Part shown: positions 48,101 to 59,316 of the stretch, one piece after another
How the letters are laid out: each line of letters starts with the position of its first letter
How positions within the stretch are numbered: position 1 is the stretch's first letter
NCBI RefSeq assembly: GCF_963678635.1
Contig: NC_087066.1
Span: 43,299,682 to 43,363,681 of the forward strand
Source: Symsagittifera roscoffensis
Lineage: Eukaryota > Xenacoelomorpha > Acoela > Convolutidae
Length of the DNA: 64,000 nt
Direction: 5' to 3'
Program-made: the position numbers and the translations under genes
The notes under the pieces: model-generated
The model's input: only the letters and a program-made list of their open reading frames with translations
What the model was told of the DNA's origin: nothing
The model's database searches: none

Positions 48101-50697
48101 ACCTTAGTCTCGTGGTACTCCGTCTCTGAATGAACCAACTGTTGAACTTTTCAAGAGTAACAAAAACGCGCTCTTCTCAAATTTGAAAAACAGCTCAATA
48201 CTGACGCTCAATACTGAAGTTTTGGTTTTTCTATTAGTTTTCTAAATAGCTTGAAAAAATTGTGAAATTTTGCTGGCACGGATCCACGGTTTTCCCGAAG
48301 CCCACCCTCTCAAATCAGCTGCTGCATGTTTGGATCTCACCATCAAATTCAGTTTTTACGGAGAAGAAATTTTCTTTTGTGATTTAAGGTATGTATGCAT
48401 TTCTTTGCTATATAGTTTTTTTTATGATTTCTATTTTTTTGAATTACTTGTTAAAGTAGGGTTTGAAATTGAACTGTAGTTACCTAGTGACTGGAGCTGT
48501 GTCTCGTATGATTCCCTTTCCTGGTCTTTGACCTGTTGCAGTTCAAATAACCTCTTAGTCAGTTCCTGCAGCTCCGCACTCTTCTGCTGCAGCCTCTGGG
48601 CTAAATAGAAGTGAATGTCATCCTTCTCCACTCCCAACTGCTCCAGTCTCGTCACTTTTTCCCCGTTGTTCACTTCCAGAAGGTCACATGTTCTCTGATA
48701 TTCAGCCGTCTGACGCTCAAGGTCAGATACCTACAAAATTGACTATTGTTAACTTACAACTTGATGGTAGACCTGAATTAATCAACCGCTGGGGGCTATT
48801 CCGATCCGCGAAGGACCGACCGCTTTGAGGTCGGGGACTTATAATCCAACCATTGCGACTCAAATTAGTCATTTTGCGATTTTGCGCGACCAAATGTTTG
48901 CGCGACTTTGATCGACCCAAAAGCAAGCATTTTGCTAATTCTTTTTAAGACAAAAGTAGGTATTTCTAGACTGTCGCGACCAATCTCGAGACCTTCGAAC
49001 ATTTTTGCGACATATTTTGAATATCAAATACAAATTAGGCTAATTAAGTTTTTTGCAATAAGATTCATTTCAAAAATAAGCAATAATCTGCAAAAAAAAA
49101 TTCGCTAAATTTGCTAAAATCTGCTAAAATTAGCAATATTTTACTATAATTCCCAACCAATCATTGCTTTTCAAACTGTCCAATTTTATAGCTTTTTTTA
49201 TTTTTTGAATACTGATTTCTGATTGGCTGGCGATTTTTTTGCCCATTCGGCTTTTCTCTCATGGAAATTCCACCCTGAGGGGTTACAAGGTTAAGTACGA
49301 AGACCAAATAAGTTTCTCATGGCTTGGTTATTGTCCGCATGCCATTTTTCAGAACAATCGGACGATGGAGATAATATTTTTACTTGTAAAAATTCGCAGG
49401 GAGGGGGTAGGAAAGAGTCGCAATCGATTAATTTATAGCCTAGTACTAAAAGTCTTTCTATAACCTATCAGGCAAATTCAAAAATTAAACGGCTCTTTTC
49501 CAGTTTCCCCCGCCCCTTTCAAAATACCGAGTTTTATGTTTGTTTTACGTGTTATTACGGCTAAATGCGTGATGTTACGCTGTAGACTTAAAATAGAGAA
49601 AGATAGGTAGAGTGAAAGAGTTAAAAATGCTAAAAGTAAGCAAATGACATGACTAACCTGTGCCTACATCGAAATGTAATTTGATAAGATTACCTTCCGA
49701 TACAACTTTTTTAAGGAATGTAAAACATCAAAACTTTTTGATACCAGCTTTCTGAAAAAAAAATACTCCTGCAGTTTTTCTCGACCCTGAGTCATTTTCT
49801 GAAACTTTTTTTTGAAATCTGAACTATGACTGAAAACTTGGTGATACCAGCGTTCTAAAATTGAAATACTCAAACCAGTTTCTCTTGAGATCGAGTATTT
49901 TTTTTTTGATCGAATCACATTAGAAATCGTTTTAAATTGCATTTTGGAAACCGTACTTTAGCAGAAATTAAAGGAGGTACTGGTTAAAAGAATAATTTTT
50001 AGAAAAATATACATAATGTGGCTCTTTCCCCCCACCTGCAATTTTTTACATGTAAATTTGTTGACCACATTGTCCGATTGCTATGAAATATTACATATAG
50101 TCTAATAAGGCCACGACAAACATATTTGGTCTTCATACTCAACGTCGTAAAATCACTCGTTACACTAATATATTGAAGGTCGTGTGAGGTGGGGGGAAAA
50201 AGGAAAAAGAGCCCATAATGTAAGTTTGTGTGCAAACTTTGTCTCTATATTCTTTTGGGCTCTTTTTCATTCCCCCCCCCCCACCTCACTCAAACATGAA
50301 TTTTATGGTCTAACGAGCGGTCTTACAAGGTTAATTATGGAGACCAAATATGTTTGTCATGGCCTAATTAGTCTACATGCCAATTTTCATGACAATTGGA
50401 TAAAGTGAAAGGAAACTTCAAATATAAAAATTTGCAGGTGGGGGGGAAAAGGAAAAAGAGCCTTCTTTTGAGGTAAATTATCTGAGATGTTTTTGGCTTG
50501 GAAAGGTAAAAAAATATCTTCATTTTTGAGTGCAAAAGTGGACTTGCCTGTTTCATCCAGAACTCCTTGCTGTTCACGTCCAGCTCCTTGTCCTTGTTAT
50601 GGTCGCTGATGGCACTGCGGATACTCTTGGCACTGGCCTTCCCACTTTTCTTCCCCTTCCCCCCTCCTTTTTTACCCCCTCCCTTCTTCTTACCCAT
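39189..50697 (-). CDS. CFAP157: Cilia- and flagella-associated protein 157
   Basis: Coiled-coil protein of the basal body/axoneme, needed for sperm flagella in mouse (family knowledge). Eight exons on the minus strand: 50697-50548, 48730-48484, 48125-47962, 47678-47503, 46898-46738, 42303-42085, 40224-39967, 39520-39189. All phases agree, giving 568 residues (human about 520). It begins MGKKKGGG, a Lys/Gly-rich head as in the family, then EFWMKQ joined to VSDLERQTAEYQRTCDLL. The most diagnostic stretch is in exon 4: VVDKDRLRKEAADKVSNLA, then EFRKVSDKQMDD and TNKRALKEN. Exons 2-6 are predicted coiled coil; exon 7 has REVLIHHLMRILNSAS. The last exon is basic and poorly conserved. Intron 1 has a GC donor (CAG|GCAAGT). 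The exon 5 donor is taken as GT at 46737; a GC donor six bases later would also keep the frame. Confidence 0.92.
41424..41545. repeat. 29-bp minisatellite built on a palindrome
   Basis: Units start at 41424, 41453, 41482 and about 41511 (GGAGGTTATCTTGCAAGAT...). Each contains ATCTTGCAAGAT, a perfect 12-bp palindrome, often doubled. It lies in CFAP157 intron 6. Short ORFs across it are artefacts. Confidence 0.9.
42436..42540 (+). mobile_element. tRNA-derived SINE fragment
   Basis: GTCTCCGCCTCTCAATCAATAGCTCGGATGCTCGAAACCCC resembles the heads at 28178 and 55028, with a near-consensus box B (GATGCTCGAAACCCC). It is followed by TTTAGTATACATTG and then family A-like sequence. In CFAP157 intron 5. 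Confidence 0.5.
43300..43600 (-). mobile_element. hAT-like MITE, family A, reverse degraded copy
   Basis: Reverse order of family words: CCCCCTTTGGTACTATTTTAAGGCATCCATTTTCGGCTGACCGACCC, AAAGGCACCTTTGGCG, TATATATACTA, then CTGAATCTTCTCCTGG. A shorter, scrambled fragment lies at 42545-42700. Both are in CFAP157 intron 5. Confidence 0.6.
43987..45675 (+). pseudogene. Relic LTR retroelement (gag remnant)
   Basis: In CFAP157 intron 5, opposite in strand to the gene. TGTAAGGCT at 43987 is repeated at 45621, and the next ~50 bases are similar (GGTGTTCATGRGTAGT), so these are probable LTR starts. TGGCGCAG follows ACA at 44494, like the primer site of the intact element. An ORF from 44493 reads MAQPAVQNNSLGTSPFWKN, then PPTEWE, typical of the start of gypsy-group Gag. 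Later, in other frames, come a degraded zinc knuckle (CFKCGNPFGHG, near 45432) and KRGQFANLCKS (near 45512). Stops and frame changes are frequent. The right LTR is recognisable for only ~55 bp. No pol was found. Confidence 0.65.
48780..48925 (-). repeat. Single diverged unit related to the 27.7-kb minisatellite
   Basis: On the minus strand the sequence reads GTCGCGCAAAATCGCAAAATG, GAGTCGCAATGGTTGGATTA, AAGTCCCCGACCTCAA. The order of words and the end AAGTCCCCGA-CCTCAA match the edge of the array at 27901-27943. In CFAP157 intron 1. Confidence 0.6.
49258..49425 (+). mobile_element. hAT-like MITE, family C, partial
   Basis: Shares TTACAAGGTTAAGTACGAAGACCAAATAAGTTTCTCATGGC and AAAAATTCGCAGGGAGGGGG with the copy at 50258-50462, at lower identity. 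Ends eroded. In CFAP157 intron 1. Confidence 0.65.
50030..50213 (-). mobile_element. hAT-like MITE, family C, complete copy
   Basis: 184 bp with terminal inverted repeats GGCTCTTTCCCCCCACCT / AGGTGGGGGGAAAAAGGAAAAAGAGCC. Perfect 8-bp target duplication CATAATGT (50022-50029 and 50214-50221). No ORF. Inverted relative to the next copy. Confidence 0.9.
50258..50462 (+). mobile_element. hAT-like MITE, family C, second complete copy
   Basis: 205 bp from GGCTCTTTTTC to GGAAAAAGAGCC. Perfect 8-bp target duplication TTCTTTTG (50250-50257 and 50463-50470). The body matches the neighbouring copy in reverse (ACCAAATATGTTTGTC, GGCCTAATTAG). It ends 83 bp from the GC donor of CFAP157 intron 1. Confidence 0.9.
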
Positions 50698-51270
50698 ATC
50701 TCCCACCACACGTCAATTAATATAGTTATAATCAGGTATAATCACTGAAGAATAACTAAGATATAAATGGCCACTGATCGGAATGGCAAGTCTATGACTT
50801 TCCGCTTCAATTTGAATAGTTAGTCTAAATCGATTCTATTTCTATTTTCTATCCGTTTTGGCCATTCAAATGTGACTTAAATTTATGTGTTATCAGAAAC
50901 ATGTACATTGTATAGTCTTCAATAACTAACAGTGAGCGACTAAAAAGTGTATGGATATTTTGATTGAGAAAATATCTTTCAAAAACGCACGTGCATGCGT
51001 TTAGATTTGTGAAACAGGTGAATTTATTCTACTTTTTGGTTTGATGATACAGTCCATGATCAAAAAAAGATATGCTCAAACGCAGGCAAATTAATATTTT
51101 TCTCGGGTTACCTTTCTTACGGTTTTTTGTCCGGACTTGGAAAATTGCATCAGCGTATGCCTGTCTGCGACAAAGCCACTATTTTCACGTTTTATTTTGT
51201 CAGATTTTGCTGACTTAATCACGCTGACATTTTAATCAAAATTTAAGGCTCTTTTACCACCCCCATTGAC

Positions 51271-51712
51271 GGATCAATTGAGCAATCTCAAACCCCCCCC
51301 CCCCCCCTCCCCTCCCGTAATAACCAATTGAGCCTTTTTTGCAAGTTTTTTTTTGCAAATTTTTGTTTGGGCGACCATTGCCTCATCGAGGTATGCGACT
51401 TACCAGAGTTGATGCTCAAGCCTTCTATCTGAATATCAAACACTGCTCTCGGCAGCATCCTAATATTGTAAGCAATACATTTCTCCTCCTTTGAGGACAG
51501 AAAAATGTCGCTTCATATGCCTCAGTTTATTGATTCTTTTTTACTCTGATTGTAATTTTCGAGCTTTGAAAATTTGGCGATCCGCATTCATTTGGGAATC
51601 TGTTTTATGATTTCATATCATTCAAACTATTTTCAAGTGGTATACACATGTCTCAAGTACCTATTGAGCTTTATCCCACCAAGCGAGAATGGGGGAGATT
51701 GCTCAATCGATC
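51271..51712. mobile_element. TIR element with direct-repeat flanks
   Basis: GGATCAATTGAGCAATCTC (51271-51289) and its inverted match GAGATTGCTCAATCGATCC (51695-51713) are terminal repeats with one mismatch. CCCATTGAC occurs immediately outside both ends (51262-51270 and about 51713-51721), a target duplication of 8-9 bp. A 15-base C run (51293-51307) lies just inside the left end. No ORF. No other copy in the window. Confidence 0.8.
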
Positions 51713-51854
51713 CCCATTGACTTTTAAACTTGAAACACTATTTTGACGCTGTCACAACGCAATGGCACTTCTAATGGTGAAGAAGCTAACTATTGAGAAC
51801 ATATTTTACATCCATACATCGTAACATCACAGTGCTTTTTTTCCTTTCGAGTTT

Positions 51855-51907
51855 ATAGACCATAAAATTCATGTTTGAGTGAGGTGAGGGGGGAAGGAAA
51901 AAGAGCC
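51855..51907 (-). mobile_element. hAT-like MITE, family C, terminal fragment
   Basis: TAGACCATAAAATTCATGTTTGAGTGAGG then GGGGGGAAGGAAAAAGAGCC matches, in reverse, the first ~55 bp of the copy at 50258. The remainder is missing. Confidence 0.75.
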
Positions 51908-54900
51908 CATCACAGATTTAGCAATTTCAACGCGCAAAGCAACTATTAAAAAAGAATATCTGAAATCTGGAGGAAAGCGGGTAAGATCCGAATCTAGAAC
52001 ATCAATAGTCAATTAGCATTTAGAAAATTAGAAACCCGTAATTTAGTAAAAATCAAGAGAAAAAATTGAAAAAGAGTCGAGTGGCTCTTCTCTGCTCCTC
52101 TCACATTTGAATTTCATATTTAAAAAAAAAATTAATTTAATGTGGTTGGTAACTCTTTTAATTTAATTTTAATTTTAAACTGCTTATTAATTTAATGTGG
52201 AGCAAGTCAACGCTTTCTTCCACGGGCGTAGTGAACAAACTATCGAACAACAGTGTTCTAAACACAATTTTTCAGCAAACTTTATAACAAAAATTCACGC
52301 ATTTAGCCGTAAAACCATGAGCAAGTACATGAAATTATGAAAAGTTACATTGTTGACCGAAATTAAACAAGACTGCTCATATATCAGGATAAAGCCCTGA
52401 ATGTTTCAACTGCCCCTTAGCTGATCCCGAAAAGTTTCGCCGAAAAAACTTTTTGATCAACTTCAATTTTTGAACGGCCAATATCAGATTTCCAGTGCTA
52501 AAATTAGGGTCAACTTAAAACGGCCAATTAATTTGCCTCAATTCAGTTTGGACCAATTTTGAGTGCGAAAAAATTTGCTTTATTAATTCGGGCGTTGAAA
52601 TTATTAATTAATAACCAAGCACTTCCAAGAGCATATAAATTTGTGACAAGCATACTCGCGTGTCAATCCGAAGATTTCTAGATCGATACCTATACGCAGT
52701 CAACGTATACAAAACTGTTCTGAATAAAAACAATCCACCCCAAACATAAATTTTCTTCACTTTCTCCGAAAGTCAGAACCAAAAGGTCCCGAGTCTATGA
52801 AGGTTGAGATAACGTTTCCTGCGTACTTAAAAACTCGAAAAGTTCTTAAGCTTTTAACTTTTTGATCTGGTGCACTTCAACTAATTTTCCATAACTTCTT
52901 TTGCCAAGTAAAAATTCCATAAAAAAGTTCCAATTATGCGCTGACTACTTGATGGCTTTGATTGATTGTATTTTAATTAAAGTGTTTAATAGAACTTGAG
53001 TCATATTTTTTGTTATGCTTGATAAAGTGCGAATGAATATTTTTGAATAATCGTTATATGAACAGGAAAAGTAGTTGCTTTTTGCAAAGAACAAAGTTTT
53101 TAATTAAAAAATTACAAACAAACCTATGAACAAAACCAAAAACTTTATAAGTACTGAAATTTTGACTCAATTTTTTTGTTATAATTGACCAAAGTTTCGT
53201 TGTTTTGACCAAAAATACATGGCCAAAAACTCAATCTGATGTTTTAATCCGTTTAAAACAGTTTTTCTCGAAACTCAAAAATTTTGCTGCTGAAAAGGTT
53301 TGAGTGAAATTCATAACTGAATTAGTTCTAAAGTAGTACTACGCTCAATTTCATACAGATTTTTTTGGTGGTTTTCTGATTTGCCGTATAAAAAACAATG
53401 GCTATTGTTTTTTTGTTGCAAAGGTTTTTAAAATCAGTCGTCATTAAGAGATAACATTTCAATCCAATATGTCAGCCTATTTTGGAAGAAATTAGCTGCA
53501 ATATTCGAAAACTAGGAAACTGTAATTCATCATCGTTTGCGTGGAGCAAGCAAATTTAAAAAAACTAAACTTAATTGGTAGTTTCTATAATGATATGGCG
53601 AAGATCCTAGGAGGCAAAAGGTGTAACTACGTTGATAAAAATCTCCACTAAATCCTGCTCCACTTTTATACCATAATGACTAGATGAGTGAGTCTTTTAC
53701 TGGGATCAACTTTCTGAATTGTGCTGAGAATCCATAAAAACTGGCTCAGAAACTATTTTTATCATTAGCATTCTAGTATTTTTTCATATCTCTGTTTAGG
53801 TAGAATTACTTGCTTTAAATTCAGATCCCAAGAATTTATTGATGCGAAAAATTTCAAGGTTTAGGAGGTCATAAAAATTCAAAACTGATGTGTTCACTCA
53901 AAAAATTGATGCAAAGTGATGTAAAACAAACAAATTTTTTCCCGTAGCAAAGAAAAATTAGAACAAGGGAAAAATCTGTATGCAGGCAACAAAAGGCTTT
54001 TTTCCTGAGCACGCGCACTTTCGTTGTGTAGTGCATTAAGGCATTGAACTTGTATTTATTAACAATCTTTACATTCAGATTTATTAGGCAACTGATAAAA
54101 ACCTGATGATGCCATCATAAGTGAAAAAACTGATGATGCCGAAAAAACTTTTCAAAGCACTTGGTTCGTAGTTTTTTTCAAAAAATCAAAAGAGAATTGA
54201 TCGCCACTTAAAGCCAAGATTGTAACGTAATAAGATAACCTCAAGAAATTTGCAGTCCTTTTTTATAATAAAATTTAGTTAAAACTTGAAAATCCTTGCA
54301 CAATTTTACAATGCACAACTGAGTAAGTTCAAATCAGCGAGAGGAAATTTTTGTTGAAAACAATGAGACACCAAAACGTGTCCCCAAAGCAAGGACTTTG
54401 GAAATTTTTTCGGTGCTTGTTGATTTTAACTGGCTCTGTCAACATCATAATAAATGCATCAACTAACTGATAACGAAATCAAACAAAAACTTTTGGGAAA
54501 AAATGGTGGCAAAAAAATTATTTGAAGCTAGCAAAACTATGCTGATTTGAGCACCAAGTTTTTTTCATCGAATAACTATAATTTCAAATAACACTTTAGA
54601 TAGAAAAAAAATTAACAAACTGTTGTCACTGAAAACTTTTTGATGTGTTTGATGAAGCTAAGTTGGCTGCGCCAGATAGAAACTTATTGTTTTTTTTTTA
54701 CATATTATCACCCTATTACTTAGATATCAAAGATGTTTAAGCAACAAGAATCTACAAATAGTTTAATGGTAAAAAAAGTTGTTTCACCGTCGCGTGTAAC
54801 TTAACCAAAAGATTTTTGTTGGAAGATGGCGCTAAATACGGTGACGAAAAAAAACAAAGCAAATGGCGTTGTGAATTACATTTGAAATCCTAGTGATGAA

Positions 54901-55027
54901 GATTCTTTTTTCACGGTTGGCGCTCAAACAACTGCTTCTCGTACGAGCTACGAGCAGTTATACGATGTATAGTTGGGTAAAAATATCTTAAAAAGAACTA
55001 GTTTTTGTGTCTATTAAAGTTTTGGGG

Positions 55028-55250
55028 CAAGAAAAGCAAAAGGTGAAGTGGTGATAAAGTGATTACGTTTGTGCCACTCAACCAAAAATTCGGATGTTCG
55101 AGGCCCACCATTATCCGTGCTTAATTCTTGAATGTGAATCAGTTTTACCCAGACAATAAAAATAAACAAAAACCGCATGAAGGTCTTAGCCAAGGGCATA
55201 ACAGCTCGCATGTTGGTTCTTTCCCTTGTGAATGAATCGTCTTAGTCTCA
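55028..55250 (+). mobile_element. tRNA-derived SINE
   Basis: GGTGAAGTGG near 55042 and a perfect box B-like GTTCGAGGCCC near 55095 mark the tRNA-related head. The 3' body, GCTCGCATGTTGGTTCTTTCCCTTGTGAATGAATCGTCTTAGTCT, is shared with the copy at 28178. About 75 bp between head and body is not present there. Confidence 0.65.
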
Positions 55251-56355
55251 ATCGCAAGGAAAAGAAGTGAAAAAATGTTGACAACTTGGGTGATTTCATT
55301 GTGTTGGTTGAACATGCAGTATACATCCATGTAAACTGTACTAAGTAATCTAAAACTGAAGAAAAACACTTTCACCATCAAGAAGATTTTTCTTCAAGGG
55401 GAATTCTTGTGATGCATAGTTAAACGTTGAAAAAGTTCTAAAGAAGTAAGATAAATCAGAATTAAGATTTCGATTTAAAAAATGACGTACTTTTGAACCC
55501 CCGTAATTTTACAAAAAAAAACCACAGGTAAAACTTTAATTAAATTTAAGCTCAAGACAACGATACTTTTTGAATGATATGAAAAAAAATTCAATAATGG
55601 CTAGTTACAAAGTCGAAATTTGTCCGAAGAAAACAAACACCCCGAGTACAAGTGTTCCGTTACTTTCGTTATGAGAGTAGGATTAATTTAATATTATTAG
55701 CCTCAAACTCAATGGTTGTCAATATTTTAATTACTATAAGCTATTCGCGACCAGTTGAAGGGAAATTGGAACATCCAGGGTTTTGCCCTGATACGAGCAG
55801 TCTTGTTAATATTTGCGTCGGGAAGTTCCACGGGCAACATATTTAGATCAACTTTGCCCGTGATGTGGTCGAATTTAAACTAGAAGCTAAGATAGTTTTC
55901 GAAAATAGCAGCAAATTGTGTAGAAGTCAATAATGAGAACAGGTTTAGTATCCCTAAAATGGTGATGTCCCATTTGTACCAACGTTCATTTGTACCAAAA
56001 TGAAAAAACCGGCGACCTTAAGCCGAGAACTTAAAATAGTCGGCTTAGAATTCTTTGGCCAATTGAATATTTTTGGTACTAACGCGATTGATTTTTTATT
56101 TTGTTACAAATGGGACTGATTTATCATTTTGGTACTTGTGAATACCCACCCCCTAAAATTAAAAAAAAACTGATGAACTTTGAAAAATAGCAAAACAGCC
56201 GTTTCTTTTGAGTTTTCAATTTGAGAAATTTTATCATGGAAGCCTGAAGCTTGTTGGCAAACTGAAACAATATCTAAAATCAATCGAGAAGGATAGAACT
56301 TTTAACTTGCAAATGGCAAGCAACTTTAAACAAACATCAACGCAAGTCAACTTAG

Positions 56356-57392
56356 ATGTGGATTAATGCAATCATGAACCATCTTCAGTGTCTTAGTCCA
56401 ATTTTTCTTTTATTGAGTCAATTTTTCTCAATTTTGGCAATCATGGAGCCGGACCATTGCCCACATGTGCCTATTGTGTCTCTTGCAAACGGTCATTTAC
56501 TCAGTGGTAGATGGTACCTTTCGTTGGTTTCAATGTTTTCAGGCAAGAGTGGAGAATCTTGCGCTTTCGTCACCATAAAAATCTCAGAGCTCCGCCATGG
56601 TAAGTTATGACGCGAAAACAATTTTTGCATACACCTAGCCCGGTATAATAGATAATTTTTTAAGATCCGAAGTCTAGTTAAATTTTTTTTGAGTTCATTT
56701 AACGGAGCTGATGAATCTTTAAAATGTAGTAGTCGGGTCATCTTCCGCTGCAGTTATTGTTTTCATCAATTTCTCAGAAGAATTCAAATTTATAACATTA
56801 CTTTGAGTTTGTTAACCGATGAATGAAAAAAGAAACTGTCAAATTCAACTCGGTTTATTAATTTAACAATAGTAAGAACTGATATCCGAAGTTTGTTGGG
56901 TTCAAAAAATAAATATGAGTCAAAGTTTTGATCAGCGTACATTTAGGTACTGTTATCTCGCTAGATGTTACAAGCTACGACAACACCTCCTACTCGACCA
57001 CTGAAATGATGGTTCAGAAAAAAGTTCCCCTCTCTCAGTCTCCTTACGCGTCATTCGTTCTGGACTCCAACGGTAAATTTCCTTCCTATGAGCAACCCAA
57101 CTTATTTATCGTGTATTTGGACCCTCACTCAACTGTCATATACTTCTGTAAACAGCTCGAAAGCGGGATGAAAAAAGACGGTGCCTGGATTTTGACAAGA
57201 GAGCAGAATCCAAGTTTGTTCACTTTAAAAAGATTGGAATGGAAAGTGAGAGATTTTGGAATCTTCCTCGAGTTTTTCCGGGTCGATCAAAGAAACTGTC
57301 CCAGATTTCTTCAGGCGAAAGAAGTGAAACTAGTACCAGTAGCAAAAACTATGTGTCCGAAAAAGACAACTTTAGAAGAAATTCTTTCATGA
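56356..57392 (+). CDS. Secreted lipocalin (apolipoprotein D-like fold)
   Basis: Two exons, 56356-56599 and 56947-57392, joined by a GT-AG intron in phase 1 (CATG|GTAAGT, ACATTTAG|GTAC), giving 229 residues. The N-terminus is a signal peptide (hydrophobic LSPIFLLLSQFFSILAI). The mature start CPHVPIVSLANGHLLSGRWY carries the lipocalin G-x-W motif in motif-1 context. NLFIVYLDPHSTVIYFC followed by GAWILTREQNPS fits motif 2 and the strand-G/H region, where many members read ILSR. Several cysteines could pair as in apolipoprotein D. The family binds small hydrophobic ligands outside cells; the ligand here cannot be predicted. ATG codons at residues 1, 7 and 30 are possible starts; the first keeps the whole signal sequence. 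AATAAA at 57459-57464 lies 67 bases after the stop. It is an isolated gene. Confidence 0.85.
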
Positions 57393-57666
57393 TTCGGTTT
57401 CCTTCATACCTTATCAAGTTTTGATCTCTCACGTTCTTAGAGTAGAAATTAACTAGAAAATAAAATAGTTTCCCTGATTTATTAATTTTTGTCATTGTTA
57501 AATATGTATTTACAAATTAAATTTACATTTACTGCTCCATTTTGTATAAAGCAAGTGACCTTGGGTTTATTTCGTGTCGATGGCCGAACAGAGCCTGAAA
57601 AAACTAATATATCCCTGATGAATTCCCAGAATTTGATGAACTCCCTGATGATGAATTGCTCCTAGA

Positions 57667-57702
57667 GTTTGGTCACTTTTTTGATGGCATCGGCAAATCT
57701 AA
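57667..57702 (-). CDS. Weak candidate terminal exon
   Basis: On the minus strand an acceptor (GCTTTTAG) is followed by ATTTGCCGATGCCATC and a stop, reading FADAIKKVTKL in one phase. Very short and not linked with confidence to another exon. It may belong with the exon candidates at 59.3 and 61.0 kb. Confidence 0.2.
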
Positions 57703-57824
57703 AAGCATGTGTTAATTTAGTTTTGCAGCAACCATTTCAAAAGATTTTTGCGAAGCAATTATTTTTCCGACCTTTGAAAATGGGGAGGATCTTTTTAATT
57801 TAATGTGCGTATGGTGTGAATTAT

Positions 57825-58345
57825 TTTTCAAAATCAGGTACCAATAATAATCATCGGAATGGGTCAAGTTATATATCATTTTAAGGCCCTTTCAGTCGTG
57901 ATTCGAACGACATTAACAATTTTTTTTGAATCATCATTGCCCTGTGTTGAGAACAACTTAAATAAAAGAGTTTCATGTCGAATTCGAGCAAGTAAGACGA
58001 ACGACTAACGATTGTTAAATGAAAATTTAACATTTATTGACACTTTTAGGCTCAGAAAACTCGGAAACTAAAAAAGGAAACCAGTTTTGGAAGTCTCGTT
58101 TCGTGCTTCCAGGGCAACTATTTGGCTACCGTTTTCACAATTAAAATAAATTAAAATTATTGAGCAAAAAAAACAAATAACAAAATTTTTTTCAATTATG
58201 AAGTTTTTCTGAATTTCCATAATCACAATCTCACTAAAAATGATAAAAATTTGGAGGGAAAAATATAATTGGAACATTCTGTGCTAATTTTGTGGTTGGA
58301 ACATTCTGTGCTAATTGCACAGCATTCGGCTATCCTAGTTTTACA
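57825..58345 (-). mobile_element. Repeat family D, copy 1
   Basis: Shares TCAGGTACCAATAATAATCATCG and ATTCGAACGACAT with the copy at 60215, and ends near 58340 with the GGAACATTCTGTGCTAATTGCACAG...GGCTATCC hairpin end. No coding capacity. An AT-rich stretch separates the two conserved parts. Confidence 0.55.
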
Positions 58346-58373
58346 CATACATTTTTCCTCTTGTTCCGACTTG

Positions 58374-58865
58374 CGAAGGAAGTGAGGATTAATTTTTCTT
58401 GCTGAGGCGTTTTTTTAATCAGTCAATTTTCGACTTAATAACTGAACGTTTTTTACGGATATTTTTAAACTATCTAGATTTATTGTTATGGTAGGCTCAA
58501 ATTGAAAAAGATATTTCACCTGTGATTGTTTATCGTAAAGTTACGGGCGTTTGAAAAATGCTAATTCGACCAATTTGAACAATTAAAGAGCAATATATTG
58601 CGTATTTTTAACACGCGTAAGAAGCAAATTAATGCGTTCCAAATTGAATTGAGGCCAGCAAATTAATCCTATTATAACAATACCAGACGCTAAATTCACC
58701 CTTAGTATTTTACATTGCGTGTTGGCGGATAAAATGAAAAAACAATGAACAAAAAATCTTTTTTTTCTCAATTATTTTGTCAATTATTCAACCAAAAATT
58801 TTTTCAGTTGGACCTAAGTACAGTCGGAAAATTCAGGGCTTCGCCTTGATATATGAGCAGTCTTG
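58374..58865 (+). mobile_element. Repeat family B, full-length diverged copy
   Basis: From TTCCGACTTGCGAAGGAAGTG to GGGCTTCGCCTTGATATATGAGCAGTCTTG. The central GCGCG block has decayed (GAGCAATATATTGCGTATTTTTAACACGCG). It follows a family D end by about 30 bp. Confidence 0.75.
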
Positions 58866-59316
58866 TTTTGCTTGTTCAACGCTTGCATGTCACAAAAATT
58901 AAATTTTACGATAAATTCACCATGGCGTGTAAAATTAAGAGAAGCTGACTTTAAATTGGTGAATTGTCTCAAAGTGTTTATTCCAGTATCTTGTTTCGAT
59001 TGCCCTTATTTCGATTACCCAGTCCGATTCTGGTCCCCCTTTGACGTTTTTTAAGACCAAACCTAAGGCACCTAAATTTTCTGAAAACGCCTTTAATGCC
59101 AAATTATTCTTAATTTGAGGGTGAGCTCGCGCTGAAAAACAACGCAATTTTTGAGGCAAAACTTTCCAGCAAATGCTCAACAACGGCAGTTCATCAAAAA
59201 AAAGGGTTTCAGAAAGTGCAAAAAAATTTAAAAAATTGTTTTCAAATTTGGTCAGTCTGGGATTTTAGCAGAACTCCAGTAATTTATGAGTTTTTATGGA
59301 AAATGACGTTACTCAC

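Larger units (their letters stand above)
50698..56355. other. Intergenic between CFAP157 and the lipocalin gene
   Basis: No gene seen. Besides the elements listed separately it holds a family B end (about 52368-52420, reverse) and two family B pieces (55490-55680 reverse; 55745-55807 forward). About 52430-54900 is AT-rich sequence without recognisable repeats or coding signal. Confidence 0.55.
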
